Below, piece after piece: positions 42,804 through 54,699 of a DNA stretch of 64,000 nucleotides (its first letter is position 1; each line of letters opens with the position of its first letter). The notes beneath the pieces were generated by a model that was not told the DNA's origin, did no database searches, and saw only the letters and a list, made by a program, of their open reading frames with translations. Location of the stretch: positions 248,001-312,000 of the forward strand of contig NC_047501.1 in assembly GCF_002079055.1 (NCBI RefSeq), given 5' to 3'. A program made the position numbers and the translations under genes. The stretch comes from Saccharomyces paradoxus. Its lineage: Eukaryota; Ascomycota; Saccharomycetes; Saccharomycetales; Saccharomycetaceae.

Positions 42804-43229
42804 ATGTCTAATTCAATAAGTTCCCCCACATCCACATTCTCTACATCATTACCATCAAATGGGACCGCTTTTTATTGTGGTAACATGGGAGTTTTGTATA
42901 TGAACTCAACTGAATACGGAGCCAGTTACGCACGGTACTATTGGCAGTGCGGCAGAGAATATGAATCGGCTTTTGCAACGTTGACTAAAGAAGTTCCAGG
43001 TACCACATTCTCAGCTGACATGCCTACTTCTTCTTGGGATAGCGTATTGGATTGTGGCTATTCCTCCGTAATCAACGTGGCAGCAAATAAAAATTCACCT
43101 GATGATTATTGGAATTGTGGTAGAACATATGCCAGGAATTATGCTCTGTCTGATGCACTTTTGCTGAAGCCAACTAACATGCTGCAATACTTTTTATTTG
43201 CATTATTCTTCATCTGCATTGTTCTATGA
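42804..43229 (+). CDS. YOL014W: YOL014W homologue, uncharacterised
   Basis: 141 residues (about 124 in S. cerevisiae). The product is unknown. After a Ser/Thr-rich N-terminus (about 20 residues) the protein shows a twofold pattern: a CG pair, a spacer, then YWxCGRxY. It appears at residues 25-26 and 50-57 and again near 93-94 and 112-119. The last ~16 residues are strongly hydrophobic (MLQYFLFALFFICIVL) and end the protein, as in tail-anchored proteins or a GPI-attachment signal; no N-terminal signal peptide is seen, so a tail anchor is likelier. Identity rests on position between IRC10 and HRD1. Confidence 0.8.
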   Translation: MSNSISSPTSTFSTSLPSNGTAFYCGNMGVLYMNSTEYGASYARYYWQCGREYESAFATLTKEVPGTTFSADMPTSSWDSVLDCGYSSVINVAANKNSPDDYWNCGRTYARNYALSDALLLKPTNMLQYFLFALFFICIVL

Positions 43230-43398
43230 AGAAAACACATTTACTTTTCAGCCCTTATATAATGCCATATACGTGTATAAATCCATTCTGGTGCAGTTAT
43301 TAGATATAAACTTACTGAAAGACAGATTAGTGTAATCGAGTGGTTTACTTAAGCAGCGATTCACTCGTTTTTATTTTAGCTGATAGTCGAGGATTTTT

Positions 43399-43661
43399 TG
43401 TTGGAATAGAAATCAACTATCATCTATTGACTAGTATTCATATGACTGTTGCATTATCATATACGTATAAGAGGATGACATAAAGATTGAGAAGCCATCA
43501 TCAAGTTTAATGGAAGATGAAATGCAATGATTGATAATGTAACAGGATACTGAATGACAACATATAAAAATGACAGAAAAAATAATAATATTATTATGTA
43601 GAATTATCGATTCCCCTTTGTGGATTCCTATATCTTCGAGGAGAACTTCTAGTATATTTTG
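43399..43661 (+). mobile_element. Ty1/Ty2-type delta solo LTR, 5' part (interrupted)
   Basis: Starts with the canonical TGTTGGAATAGAAATCAAC and follows the delta consensus, including the GAGGAGAACTTCTAGTATAT block near its end. It stops at 43661 where a second delta begins. The missing 3' end continues at 43980-44048. No Ty coding sequence is present. Flanking 5-mers (TTTTT and CTAAG) do not match, so the target duplication has decayed or was lost. Confidence 0.88.
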
Positions 43662-43979
43662 TGTTGGAATGAAATTCTAATATCATCTAGTTAGTAGTAT
43701 ATTATCATATGCGGTGCAAGAGGATGGCATAAAGATTGAGAAGCAGTCATCCAATGTAATGGAAGCTGAAATGCAAGGATTGATAATGTAATAGGAAAAT
43801 GAATGACAACGTATAAAAGGAAAGAAGATAAAGTAATAACACTATGTAGAACTATCGATTCCCTTTTGTGGATTCCTATATCCTCGAGGAGAACTTCTAG
43901 TATATTCTGTATACCTAATATTATAGCCTTTAGTAACAATGGAATCCCAACAATTATCTAATTATTCACCAAATTATCA
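43662..43979 (+). mobile_element. Ty1/Ty2-type delta solo LTR (inner copy)
   Basis: Complete LTR of 318 nt from TGTTGGAATGAAATTC to TTATCA, with the internal GGATTGATAATGTAATAGGA and TCCTCGAGGAGAACTTCTAG blocks of delta elements. It sits inside another delta. The 5-mers on its two sides (TTTTG and TAGAC) do not form a target duplication. Confidence 0.9.
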
Positions 43980-44048
43980 TAGACCTAGTAATAAGCCCTC
44001 ATGAACAATAAAATCCCAACAATTATCCAATTATCCACCTAATTCTCA
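43980..44048 (+). mobile_element. 3' remainder of the outer delta LTR
   Basis: Matches the last ~70 nt of a delta LTR: ACCTAGTAATAAGCC, then AAATCCCAACAATTATCC, ending ATTCTCA. Joined to 43661 it restores the delta sequence with only a 1-nt length difference from the inner copy. Confidence 0.82.
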
Positions 44049-44122
44049 CTAAGAACCTTGGTACTTTTGTGTGATCTTCTTGTTGCACTTTTATAATAAT
44101 GGGATGGTAAAGATCGAGTCTT

Positions 44123-44476
44123 TGTTGTATTACGGGCTCGAATAAAACCGGATGTCTTGACAATCCTAAAGCCGTTTAGGAGAGTAACTTGTTGTCAGAC
44201 TTATTATTAACGTGATTCACAGAATGTTACTTATCCTATATAATCTATATAAGATCTGAATTTAACTAAAGGGTGGAAGGGCGGAATCTAGGATCTAAAC
44301 TAATCTTTCAGGTATTTATACGTTTGGTTGGTTTGGTTCATCTTAGGCAAGTAGGTTGCCTAGTATACTCAATCTTGTCTGTTTCGGAACTATTGTTTCG
44401 TACGTGTTTCATACATGTTTTATGTCTAGGTTGGTAAATCTAGTAATGCTGAGGTATCCCATTTTGAGATACAACA
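44123..44476 (-). mobile_element. Ty3-type sigma solo LTR
   Basis: 354 nt bounded by TGTTGTAT on each strand (an 8-bp terminal inverted repeat) and flanked by a perfect 5-bp target duplication GTCTT (44118-44122 and 44477-44481). On the minus strand it opens TGTTGTATCTCAAAATGGG like sigma elements. Its edge is 16 bp from the start of tRNA-Pro, the usual Ty3 distance from Pol III start sites. No Ty3 coding sequence remains. Confidence 0.93.
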
Positions 44477-44491
44477 GTCTTAAAAATAATT

Positions 44492-44593
44492 GGGCGTGTG
44501 GTCTAGTGGTATGATTCTCGCTTTGGGCGACCCCTGTCTAAACAGGGGGACAAAGCATGCGAGAGGCCCTGGGTTCAATTCCCAGCTCGCCCC
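44492..44593 (+). tRNA. tP(UGG)O: tRNA-Pro(UGG), intron-containing
   Basis: 102 nt with a 30-nt intron (44528-44557) one base after anticodon TGG (44524-44526). The anticodon stem CTCGC/GCGAG pairs fully, the T-loop is GTTCAATTC, and the acceptor arm GGGCGTG pairs with CTCGCCC except for one T-T. The intron has its own hairpin (CCCCTGTCTAAACAGGGG). A T6 terminator follows. Confidence 0.95.
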
Positions 44594-44775
44594 TTTTTTG
44601 GAAATGGTTTTTGATGAAAGCAGGATATGTACCTAGATGTACCTTAGTGATCGTTGTATCATGTGTGCGTATGTTCTACACATCAAGGTATCTCCATTAA
44701 TATATATATATATATACATTTTTCATTTGGCAGTTTCATTTTTTTTAAACTATGTATAGTATAAAATATGCTATT

Positions 44776-46959
<2,184 letters not shown>

Positions 46960-47364
46960 TCATTTCTTATTGCCCTTTTTTTCCACTTTCAATAATAAAG
47001 CTTTATTTATATGGGGCAAAACACCACCTGAAGCAATCGTAGCCCTAATCAAAGAATCCAATTCATCGTCACCTCTAATGGCCAATTGCAGATGTCTCGG
47101 GGTAATCCTCTTGACTTTAAGATCCTTAGCTGCATTACCAGCCAACTCCAGCACCTCAGCAGTCAAATATTCCAACACCGCAGTCAAATAAATCGCAGCT
47201 TTGGATCCTACTCTTGTTCGGCCAGTAGCATGCCTTTTCAGGTAACGCTTAATCCTACCGACAGGAAACTGCAAGCCTGCCCTTGCTGAAGAAGACTGAG
47301 ATCTCAACGAACCGCTGTCTTTAGCGCCGGATTTACCTTTACCTCCATGAGCTTTCCCTGACAT
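46960..47364 (-). CDS. HTZ1: Histone variant H2A.Z
   Basis: 134 residues, equal to S. cerevisiae Htz1. Deposited by SWR1 at promoter-flanking nucleosomes and heterochromatin boundaries. The N-terminal tail ([16 protein letters not shown]) carries the acetylated lysines. The H2A fold follows, with the typical [15 protein letters not shown] and [12 protein letters not shown], the latter part of the extended acidic patch. The C-terminus is basic (KVEKKGNKK). Single exon, as usual in yeast. It diverges from PLB3 across a long intergenic region. Confidence 0.98.
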   Translation of the reverse strand: MSGKAHGGKGKSGAKDSGSLRSQSSSARAGLQFPVGRIKRYLKRHATGRTRVGSKAAIYLTAVLEYLTAEVLELAGNAAKDLKVKRITPRHLQLAIRGDDELDSLIRATIASGGVLPHINKALLLKVEKKGNKK

Positions 47365-48726
47365 TATGTTATGTTATTTATGTGCGGCTATAGTCCAAAG
47401 TTAATGATATTTTTTTCCGACTAGAGTAGGATGGAATCCACAGCGTTTTCTAGTTTTGGGTGTTGTATCTCTATTCTACTCGATAGTAATTCAGCTGTTA
47501 AATAGAACTGTATGCTTTGCTTGTTTTTCTGTTTTGTTTTGTTTTGTTGTTTTCGTGCACGGAGCGAACGCGGCGGGTTACACAACAGTAGCGCCCAGTA
47601 CTATGATAGTACACTAAAGACATCAAGTTATAGTGTGCTAATCTAGCACGATTGCATTCACTAAACCTTTTCAATTGAGTCAAATATTCTCACTCAAAGG
47701 AAAAATGAAGACTATGTCGTAGGCATGTGTTTACTACCGATGTATTGTTCTGTCCTGCTTTCAAGGTGGCAAACCGTGGTCCTATGTTCTTTTCTTCCGG
47801 GCGGGCGGCTAAGAGAAACCATAGAATGAGGGTAACACAATCGAAGTTAATTAATTAAGCAACGTGCGGAGCTTTATCACATGGATGTTTCTTATCACCG
47901 GGTGCGCGCCATGCAATATATAAAACGGGAAATATACATTGTGGCAAGGCAAGGAACAATAGCGGCAAACACTCTTTGAGAAGACTTGCGATAGTCACCA
48001 GTGCTCCTGATAATCGGTTAATGAATGCTACACGAAGCTTTGCAGGTTGCAAAAAATGAGCTACCAGTTAAAAAAACCATGCAATTAGCGCATGCTCAGC
48101 AACTTGCCTACTAAGGCTATTGTTTCCGCCCCTATGATATCACATCACATGACCATTTAAAATGCCTATAATGACATCGGTAACATCACATATGAGTTTT
48201 TTCTCACTTCAGCCTCTTTCATCTCACGTTAATATATGCCAGCATCGCGCACCGTATTACCGCCCGCGTAATCCACTTCTGCCATTCGTTTCTAATGACT
48301 AAAACGCAAATCCTTTTTCTTTTTTTTTTTGAAACCGGTAGACGCCCCATAGAATTTCCAAATCAGGAAATACCGCAACTTCATCCGTTTTCGTTTCGCT
48401 TAAGTCCTCCACGAAAAAATCTTGCCGGTTCCGCGAATGTTGTACTGCTTCTTCTGTGCAATGAGCCTTTTTCTCTTATTTCTTTTTCCCTGCTTTTAGG
48501 ATGGCTTGGCTATGGGATTACTCAATTTGGCACTTCTTTTGCAAGATCCAGACTTGCAGGGATTCTATCACCATTACTACCACACTACTATGTTATTGTT
48601 ACGCTTTTCATCCACATTTATATAAGTTATACGTGGTTTCGCGAGTTCTGATATTTCACTTTTCAACTTGTAAGATGTCATTAGGAAGAGCAAAACAAGG
48701 AAATTACACACATAATAATATAAGTA
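47365..48726. promoter_or_regulatory. Long divergent HTZ1/PLB3 intergenic region
   Basis: 1362 bp, the longest gene-free stretch here. It has TTTTG repeats near 47525-47550, a GC-rich CGGGCGGGCGG near 47799-47809, a TATATAAG-type element near 48619-48626 about 100 bp before the PLB3 ATG, and an ATG at 48675 opening a frame that overlaps the PLB3 start. A 118-codon ATG frame at 48295-48651 is hydrophobic and pyrimidine-driven; I do not call it a gene. Confidence 0.5.
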
Positions 48727-50775
48727 ATGATACGTCCATTATGTTCAAGAGTCATTGTCAGTTACATATTCGCAATTTCTCAGTTTCTACTGGCCGCTAA
48801 TGCGTGGTCGCCCACAGACAGTTATGTACCTGGCACAGTGTCGTGTCCCGATGACATAAATCTGGTGAGAGAGGCTACATCTATATCTCAGAATGAGAGT
48901 GCATGGTTAGAAAAGAGAAATAAAGTCACTAGTGTAGCTTTGAAAGATTTCTTGACAAGGGCTACTGCGAATTTTTCAGATAGCTCGGATATTTTATCGA
49001 AATTATTTAATGATAACAACAGCGAAAGCCTGCCGAAAATTGCTGTCGCTGTTTCAGGTGGGGGCTACCGGTCTATGCTGACAGGTGCGGGTATTTTAGC
49101 AGCAATGGATAACAGGACTGAAGGTGCTTATGAGCATGGGCTAGGTGGCCTTTTACAAAGCACAACATATCTATCTGGTGCCTCGGGTGGTAACTGGCTA
49201 GTTGGTACTCTAGCCCTAAACAATTGGACTTCCGTGCAGGAAATTCTTGACAACATGCAGAACGACGATTCCATTTGGGATTTGTCAGATTCTATTGTTA
49301 CCCCCGGCGGAATCAATATATTCAAGACCGCCAAAAGGTGGGACCATATCTCTAATGCTGTCGAATCCAAGCAAAACTCTGATTATAATACTTCTTTGGC
49401 CGATATTTGGGGTAGGGCTTTGGCCTATAATTTTTTCCCTTCTTTATATAGAGGCGGGATAGGCCTAACTTGGTCTTCCATTAGAGATTTTCCAGTGTTT
49501 CAAAATGCTGAAATGCCTTTTCCTATTTCTGTTGCTGACGGTAGGTATCCTGGTACCAAGGTCATCAATTTGAACGCAACCGTTTTTGAATTTAATCCAT
49601 TTGAAATGGGATCTTGGGATCCTTCTTTGAATTCTTTCACTAACGTTAAATACCTGGGAACGAACGTTTCCAATGGTGTACCATTGGAAAGAGGAAAATG
49701 CACTGCGGGCTTTGATAATGCCGGTTTTATTATGGGTACTTCTTCCACCCTGTTTAACCAGTTTCTTTTGAGAATAAACTCTACTCACTTGCCTAGTTTC
49801 ATTACAAGATTAGCAAGACATTTCCTAAAGGATTTATCTCAAGATTTCAATGATATCGCTGTCTATAGCCCCAACCCGTTCAAGGATACCAAATTTTTGG
49901 ACAGTGACTATACTACCAGTATTGTTGATTCAGACAGCTTATTCTTAGTCGACGGCGGTGAAGATGACGAAAATGTTCCCGTTTTACCACTTATACAAAA
50001 GGAACGTGATGTGGACATTATTTTTGCAGTGGATAATTCAGCTGACATGAGATTAGCTTGGCCTGACGGTTCTTCTTTAGTGCATACCTACGAACGTCAA
50101 TTTGTTAAGCAAGGTCAAGGTATGTCCTTTCCATATGTTCCAGATACGAATACATTCGTTAACTTGGGTTTGAATAAGAAACCAACCTTCTTTGGCTGCG
50201 ACGCTAATAATTTGACCGATCTTCAATACATTCCACCTTTAGTTGTATATCTACCAAATGCGGAATACTCTTTCAATAGTAATCAGAGTGCTTTCAAGTT
50301 GTCATATTCCGAATCCCAAAGAAGAAGTATGATTCAAAACGGGTTTGAAATTGCAACTAGAAATAACTTTACTGATGATCCTGAATTCATGGGCTGCGTC
50401 GGCTGCGCCATCATGAGACGTAAACAGCAAGCTTTGAATATTACTTTGCCTCCAGAATGTGAAACCTGTTTTACAAATTACTGCTGGAATGGTACTCTGG
50501 ATACTACTCCGTTACCAGATGTCGAAAAAGATGTTCATCACTCTTTTATCAACGTTGGCAGTTTCAACAGCTCCCTAGGACAAGAAGAAGGTCAGTACGT
50601 TGGATCTTCAGCTTCTCAGCCATCGTCCTCAACCTCGTCTTCGGGAGTTCCGTCGGCCACTGCAACCCTTAAGAAAAAGGCAGCTACTAATTCTGGATCA
50701 CATTTATCTGGCATAAGTGTAAAGTTCGTTGCTATAATTATGCTTGCTCTCTTGCCGCTTACCGGAGCGGTATAA
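48727..50775 (+). CDS. PLB3: Phospholipase B
   Basis: Secreted, probably GPI-anchored phospholipase B acting on phosphatidylserine and phosphatidylinositol in the periplasm and wall. 682 residues (686 in S. cerevisiae). A signal peptide spans about residues 1-26 (ends AANA). The patatin/cPLA2-type catalytic core has VSGGGYRS with R115, SGASGGNW with nucleophile S153, and [12 protein letters not shown] with D409. It is rich in N-glycosylation sequons. A Ser/Thr-rich stretch near 625-650 precedes a hydrophobic C-terminus suited to GPI attachment. HTZ1 lies divergently upstream. Confidence 0.96.
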   Translation: MIRPLCSRVIVSYIFAISQFLLAANAWSPTDSYVPGTVSCPDDINLVREATSISQNESAWLEKRNKVTSVALKDFLTRATANFSDSSDILSKLFNDNNSESLPKIAVAVSGGGYRSMLTGAGILAAMDNRTEGAYEHGLGGLLQSTTYLSGASGGNWLVGTLALNNWTSVQEILDNMQNDDSIWDLSDSIVTPGGINIFKTAKRWDHISNAVESKQNSDYNTSLADIWGRALAYNFFPSLYRGGIGLTWSSIRDFPVFQNAEMPFPISVADGRYPGTKVINLNATVFEFNPFEMGSWDPSLNSFTNVKYLGTNVSNGVPLERGKCTAGFDNAGFIMGTSSTLFNQFLLRINSTHLPSFITRLARHFLKDLSQDFNDIAVYSPNPFKDTKFLDSDYTTSIVDSDSLFLVDGGEDDENVPVLPLIQKERDVDIIFAVDNSADMRLAWPDGSSLVHTYERQFVKQGQGMSFPYVPDTNTFVNLGLNKKPTFFGCDANNLTDLQYIPPLVVYLPNAEYSFNSNQSAFKLSYSESQRRSMIQNGFEIATRNNFTDDPEFMGCVGCAIMRRKQQALNITLPPECETCFTNYCWNGTLDTTPLPDVEKDVHHSFINVGSFNSSLGQEEGQYVGSSASQPSSSTSSSGVPSATATLKKKAATNSGSHLSGISVKFVAIIMLALLPLTGAV

Positions 50776-51301
50776 TATTTCTTGCATATGAACAGTATGC
50801 AGAACAAGGCAATAAAAATCAAAGAACTTGCACTATAAACTAATGAAACATGAAGCTGAAAGACTAACAGTCATTTAAAAAACCAAAAGTAAAAAAGAAA
50901 ATGAACATCCCCCTCTCTGCATTGAAGTATCCTTTTCGGGCAAGACCAAGTTTAAGGAACTTCACTAATGACATTGGAGGTCTATATATAGCGGACCTCT
51001 TTTTAAAAAGATATAACTTTATAACTATAAACCCAGTGCTAAGCGCATTGATAGTTTAAATGAGTGTTCGGAGTTATTACTTCCTGCATCCCTCTCGGAA
51101 GAGAGATATCAAAATTACCCTCGCCATACTCTCAATGTAATTTTTCACGGAGTCGAGACTGAAAAAATTTCAGAAAAATTTGCAGAGCAAAAATGTACCG
51201 ATGAGATGAGCACTGGCTAGACATGTCGAAAGGGTATAATATCTGACAAGCTTCTGCATTATTCAACGCTATTCCACTAGGAAATCTGTCAACCCATAAC
51301 A
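50776..51301. promoter_or_regulatory. PLB3 3' region and RCL1 promoter
   Basis: 526 bp. It holds two RRPE-like motifs and a PAC motif between 51160 and 51210 (separate entry), ending about 90 bp before the RCL1 ATG. Confidence 0.6.
51160..51210. promoter_or_regulatory. RRPE and PAC motifs upstream of RCL1
   Basis: TGAAAAAATTTC at 51160-51171 and GAAAAATTTG at 51173-51182 (RRPE-like), then CGATGAGATGAG at 51199-51210 (PAC). RCL1 acts in 18S rRNA processing, so membership of the ribosome-biogenesis regulon is expected. Confidence 0.75.
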
Positions 51302-52405
51302 ATGTCATCTTCCGCTCCCAAGTACACCACTTTCCAAGGGTCACAAAATTTCAGGTTGCGGATCATCTTGGCAACATTATCTGGAAAACAAATAAAAATT
51401 GAAAAAATCCGCTCAGGTGACTTGAATCCTGGTCTGAAAGATTACGAAGTGTCCTTTCTAAGGCTGATCGAGTCGGTCACCAATGGAAGTGTGATCGAAA
51501 TTTCATATACCGGTACTACTGTGATTTATAGGCCTGGTATTATAGTTGGTGGTGCCTCTACTCATATTTGTCCTAATTCCAAACCAGTAGGCTACTTCGT
51601 CGAACCAATGTTATATTTGGCACCATTTTCAAAAAAAAAATTCTCGATTTTGTTCAAGGGCATAACTGCATCTCATAACGATGCCGGTATTGAAGCTATC
51701 AAATGGGGACTCATGCCCGTTATGGAAAAATTTGGTGTTAGAGAATGCGCCCTACACACTTTGAAAAGAGGCTCACCACCACTAGGAGGTGGCGAAGTGC
51801 ATTTGGTTGTTGACTCTTTGATTGCTCAACCGATAACCATGCATGAAATAGATAGACCCATAATTTCATCAATCACTGGTGTAGCATACTCTACCAGAGT
51901 AAGTCCGTCGCTCGTGAATAGAATGATCGATGGTGCTAAGAAGGTATTAAAAAATCTACAATGCGAAGTTAACATAACAGCAGATGTCTGGAGAGGTGAG
52001 AATTCAGGGAAGAGTCCAGGTTGGGGTATTACTTTGGTAGCTCAATCCAAGCAAAAAGGTTGGAGTTATTTTGCAGAAGATATCGGTGATGCAGGCTCCA
52101 TACCTGAAGAACTTGGTGAAAGAGTTGCCTACCAATTATTAGAAGAAACATCAAAGAGTGCAGCAGTTGGTAGAAACCAGCTTCCACTAGCAATTGTTTA
52201 CATGGTCATCGGGAAAGAAGATATCGGCAGATTGAGAATTAATAAGGAACAAATAGATGAAAGATTCATAGTCCTCTTGAGAGATATAAAGAAAATCTTT
52301 AATACAGAAGTCTTTTTAAAACCAGTTGATGAAATGGATAACGACGACATGATAGCTACTATCAAGGGTATCGGTTTTACAAACACAAGTAAAAAGATTG
52401 CATAG
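51302..52405 (+). CDS. RCL1: Rcl1, 18S pre-rRNA processing factor
   Basis: Nucleolar protein of the RNA 3'-terminal phosphate cyclase-like family, a Bms1 partner in the small-subunit processome, required for cleavage at A0, A1 and A2. 367 residues, the S. cerevisiae length. The RTC fold is visible through the N-terminal FQGSQNFRLRIILATLSG and the central LKRGSPPLGGGEVHLVV. The cyclase active-site histidine region is not conserved, in line with the known lack of cyclase activity. Known family role and promoter motifs agree. It converges with MDM12. Confidence 0.96.
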   Translation: MSSSAPKYTTFQGSQNFRLRIILATLSGKQIKIEKIRSGDLNPGLKDYEVSFLRLIESVTNGSVIEISYTGTTVIYRPGIIVGGASTHICPNSKPVGYFVEPMLYLAPFSKKKFSILFKGITASHNDAGIEAIKWGLMPVMEKFGVRECALHTLKRGSPPLGGGEVHLVVDSLIAQPITMHEIDRPIISSITGVAYSTRVSPSLVNRMIDGAKKVLKNLQCEVNITADVWRGENSGKSPGWGITLVAQSKQKGWSYFAEDIGDAGSIPEELGERVAYQLLEETSKSAAVGRNQLPLAIVYMVIGKEDIGRLRINKEQIDERFIVLLRDIKKIFNTEVFLKPVDEMDNDDMIATIKGIGFTNTSKKIA

Positions 52406-52683
52406 CATGTTCTAGTATTATTCTTAGAATATTAGACCACTGTATATAAGTTATATATATAATTATTTAGGTGTAACTTTATGGACAACTGTTCAGAATG
52501 TGGTATCACTCGAGCATTGTTGTCGAATAGCTACGACTCTTTTTGGCAGATTTGAAGTACCATCAAGAGTATATGCAAGAAGGCGTACAGTAAGAACGAA
52601 GTATTTCATGGCAAAATAAAATCTTTTCACACAAAAATGTTTGCTTTTCATGTAAACACTGTTATCAGACTCTCCTTGTTCAA

Positions 52684-53499
52684 TTACTCATCATCTTCGT
52701 TGAAATCCAGATTGATCCAACTTGGCCATGCTAATTCCTTTCTTAAAAAATCTTTGAATATCGTAAACAAAAACTGTTCTAGTTCTCCAACACTTCTTAA
52801 TACCGAGCCCTGCCCCTGATACTGTTCCCCTATTTCTGTTTCGATCTTCATACTTCTCACAATAGATATTCGCTCCAATGGCTTAGTAGCTGCTAGGATT
52901 GGTCCCTTCGGATCCAAAACAGTTTGATTGTCATCTAGTGCAGGATCACTAACGTCACACAGAAAACTAAAAAATAGTTGCTTTGATAAATATGCTGCAA
53001 TGCAAAGGGAGTGGAGACCGATATCGCTAATGGAAAGTTTTACTGGCAAAGTCATAAATTTTTCCACAGGATAATTCAGTACAAGGTCAGCACCAATTGT
53101 GACGAGTAGGTCGCCCTTGTACTCAACTTCTAGCAAAAATTGTATATCGTTGGGAGATGGCATGACTACAAGTGGCTCAGAATCATCCTTAGGTGCCTGG
53201 TGATCAGCTACAGTATGCTCAGTACCAAAATGTTCAGTAACGTCTTTGTCGTTATTATTTTCCTCTGTCTCTTCATAGGCGTCCTCCCTAATTGAATCAT
53301 AAAACTCATCTAGGGGATCTGTTATTTCTTTCAGTGTTATAGCAGGACCAACTTTTCCCAGTTCGAAATCTAGTACTCTAAGATTGCTGACGTAGCTTGG
53401 TAGTTGCGAATTCTGTAAATATGAATTTAAATGTTTCCTAATGACATCATTTAGTCTATTATCAGATTCCAATGTACTCCAATTGATATCAAAAGACAT
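52684..53499 (-). CDS. MDM12: Mdm12, ERMES complex subunit
   Basis: Cytosolic bridging subunit of the ER-mitochondria encounter structure, which transfers phospholipids between the two membranes. 271 residues, as in S. cerevisiae. Almost the whole protein is one SMP lipid-binding domain, opening [18 protein letters not shown] and ending [12 protein letters not shown]. An acidic, Asn-rich insert at about residues 75-110 is low complexity. The ATG at 53499 is used; 13 in-frame codons upstream begin only at a GTG. It diverges from COQ10 across 171 bp. Confidence 0.96.
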   Translation of the reverse strand: MSFDINWSTLESDNRLNDVIRKHLNSYLQNSQLPSYVSNLRVLDFELGKVGPAITLKEITDPLDEFYDSIREDAYEETEENNNDKDVTEHFGTEHTVADHQAPKDDSEPLVVMPSPNDIQFLLEVEYKGDLLVTIGADLVLNYPVEKFMTLPVKLSISDIGLHSLCIAAYLSKQLFFSFLCDVSDPALDDNQTVLDPKGPILAATKPLERISIVRSMKIETEIGEQYQGQGSVLRSVGELEQFLFTIFKDFLRKELAWPSWINLDFNEDDE

Positions 53500-53670
53500 T
53501 GGGTTACTTGAAGTCAGTTTATGATCTGCTTCAACCACTTACATAGGATGGCATGCTTTTTCCCATGCCAAAGAAAAATTCAAGACTGAGTCCTTTGAAA
53601 AATTTGAAGTATCTAGGACGAATTATAGTATAAGGGGCCAAGAATAAACAGCTAAAGGACACCGCAAATA

Positions 53671-54303
53671 ATGGTTTTAGTAATAAGGGCCTTACAGACA
53701 TCGATAGTCTTCAGGAAGGCGATGCTCAAGCCAATTGTAAGATATCCCCTTAAAAGAAGCTTTTTTGGTTTGAGCAGTACTAATCATACTATTAGGGAAC
53801 AGCGATATGTCCTGCGCAAGACCATAAACACCCCTCCGAGTACTGTCTATGCTGCTGTGTCAGAAGTTGCGCAGTATAAGGAATTTATTCCTTATTGTGT
53901 TGATTCATTTGTAGATAAACGAAATCCTGTGGATAACAAGCCTGTTATTGGGGGGCTTCGAGTTGGTTTCAAGCAATACGATGAGGAATTTATATGCAAT
54001 ATTACCTGTAAAGATACTGCAAACGGGAATGACACATATACAGTTATTGCGGAAACAGTATCTCATAATTTGTTTCATCTTTTGTATTCGAAATGGACCA
54101 TAATGCCTCACCCAAGTAGACCAAATGCGGCCATGGTAGAACTTTTGTTGAGATTTAAATTCAAATCTCGGATATATAACAGTGTTTCTCTGATATTTGC
54201 CAAAACTGTAACTGAATTGGTAATGAATGCATTCGCCAAAAGAGCATACCATCTAGTGAGGCTAGCAATGCTAAAACCCTCATCCAAAGAAAGCTCTCAG
54301 TGA
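53671..54303 (+). CDS. COQ10: Coq10, coenzyme Q-binding START-domain protein
   Basis: Mitochondrial inner-membrane protein that binds coenzyme Q and supports its use in respiration and its synthesis. 210 residues (207 in S. cerevisiae). A basic, hydrophobic presequence covers about residues 1-40. The START/polyketide-cyclase-like domain follows to about 195 (RTINTPP-type opening, VAQYKEFIPYCVDSF, and a C-terminal amphipathic helix). The added residues appear to lie in a loop near CKDTANGNDTYT. It converges with CSI2. Confidence 0.95.
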   Translation: MVLVIRALQTSIVFRKAMLKPIVRYPLKRSFFGLSSTNHTIREQRYVLRKTINTPPSTVYAAVSEVAQYKEFIPYCVDSFVDKRNPVDNKPVIGGLRVGFKQYDEEFICNITCKDTANGNDTYTVIAETVSHNLFHLLYSKWTIMPHPSRPNAAMVELLLRFKFKSRIYNSVSLIFAKTVTELVMNAFAKRAYHLVRLAMLKPSSKESSQ

Positions 54304-54699
54304 TTTCTTCTGTATAATTCCAGAAAAAAAGATCATGTTATTCAGGATAAGCACATGCATGGTTGAATTTTTAGACTATAGAACAAGGTTTTCTGTATAA
54401 TTATGTTTATAGTATTTAGGCTTTCTAAAAAGTTTCAATTGGGGGAGGGCAAATGGGGCACATTGTCTTGCAAAATCGCCTAACCTTCCGTCACAATCAA
54501 CAAGTTGATATGCAGATGCGCGATTCTGTGCATTAGCGAAGTACGATTGGCTCAGTGCGTATATCTGCGTGCGAATAGAGGATAGTGTAATTAAAAAGCA
54601 TCGCGTGGTGGTAAGCTAGAGCTTCGCACATATGGAAGAAACAGATTTTTGAATCCCGCTTAGTTTGAATGAGATGTAAAGGGAGAGGTGGAAGCGCAA
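54304..54699. other. Convergent COQ10/CSI2 3' regions
   Basis: 396 bp, AT-rich. AATTATGTTTA at about 54401-54411 is one mismatch from the ARS consensus WTTTAYRTTTW, in a convergent gap where origins often lie; this alone is weak. No gene is seen. Confidence 0.35.

Noticed and set aside
43399-44476. Full Ty element
   Set aside because: Only LTR sequence is present; there is no gag or pol coding sequence between or beside the LTRs.
48295-48651. 118-codon ATG frame upstream of PLB3
   Set aside because: Biased to Phe, Leu, Ser and Pro as expected from pyrimidine-rich promoter DNA, overlaps another long frame, no recognisable domain and no known gene here.
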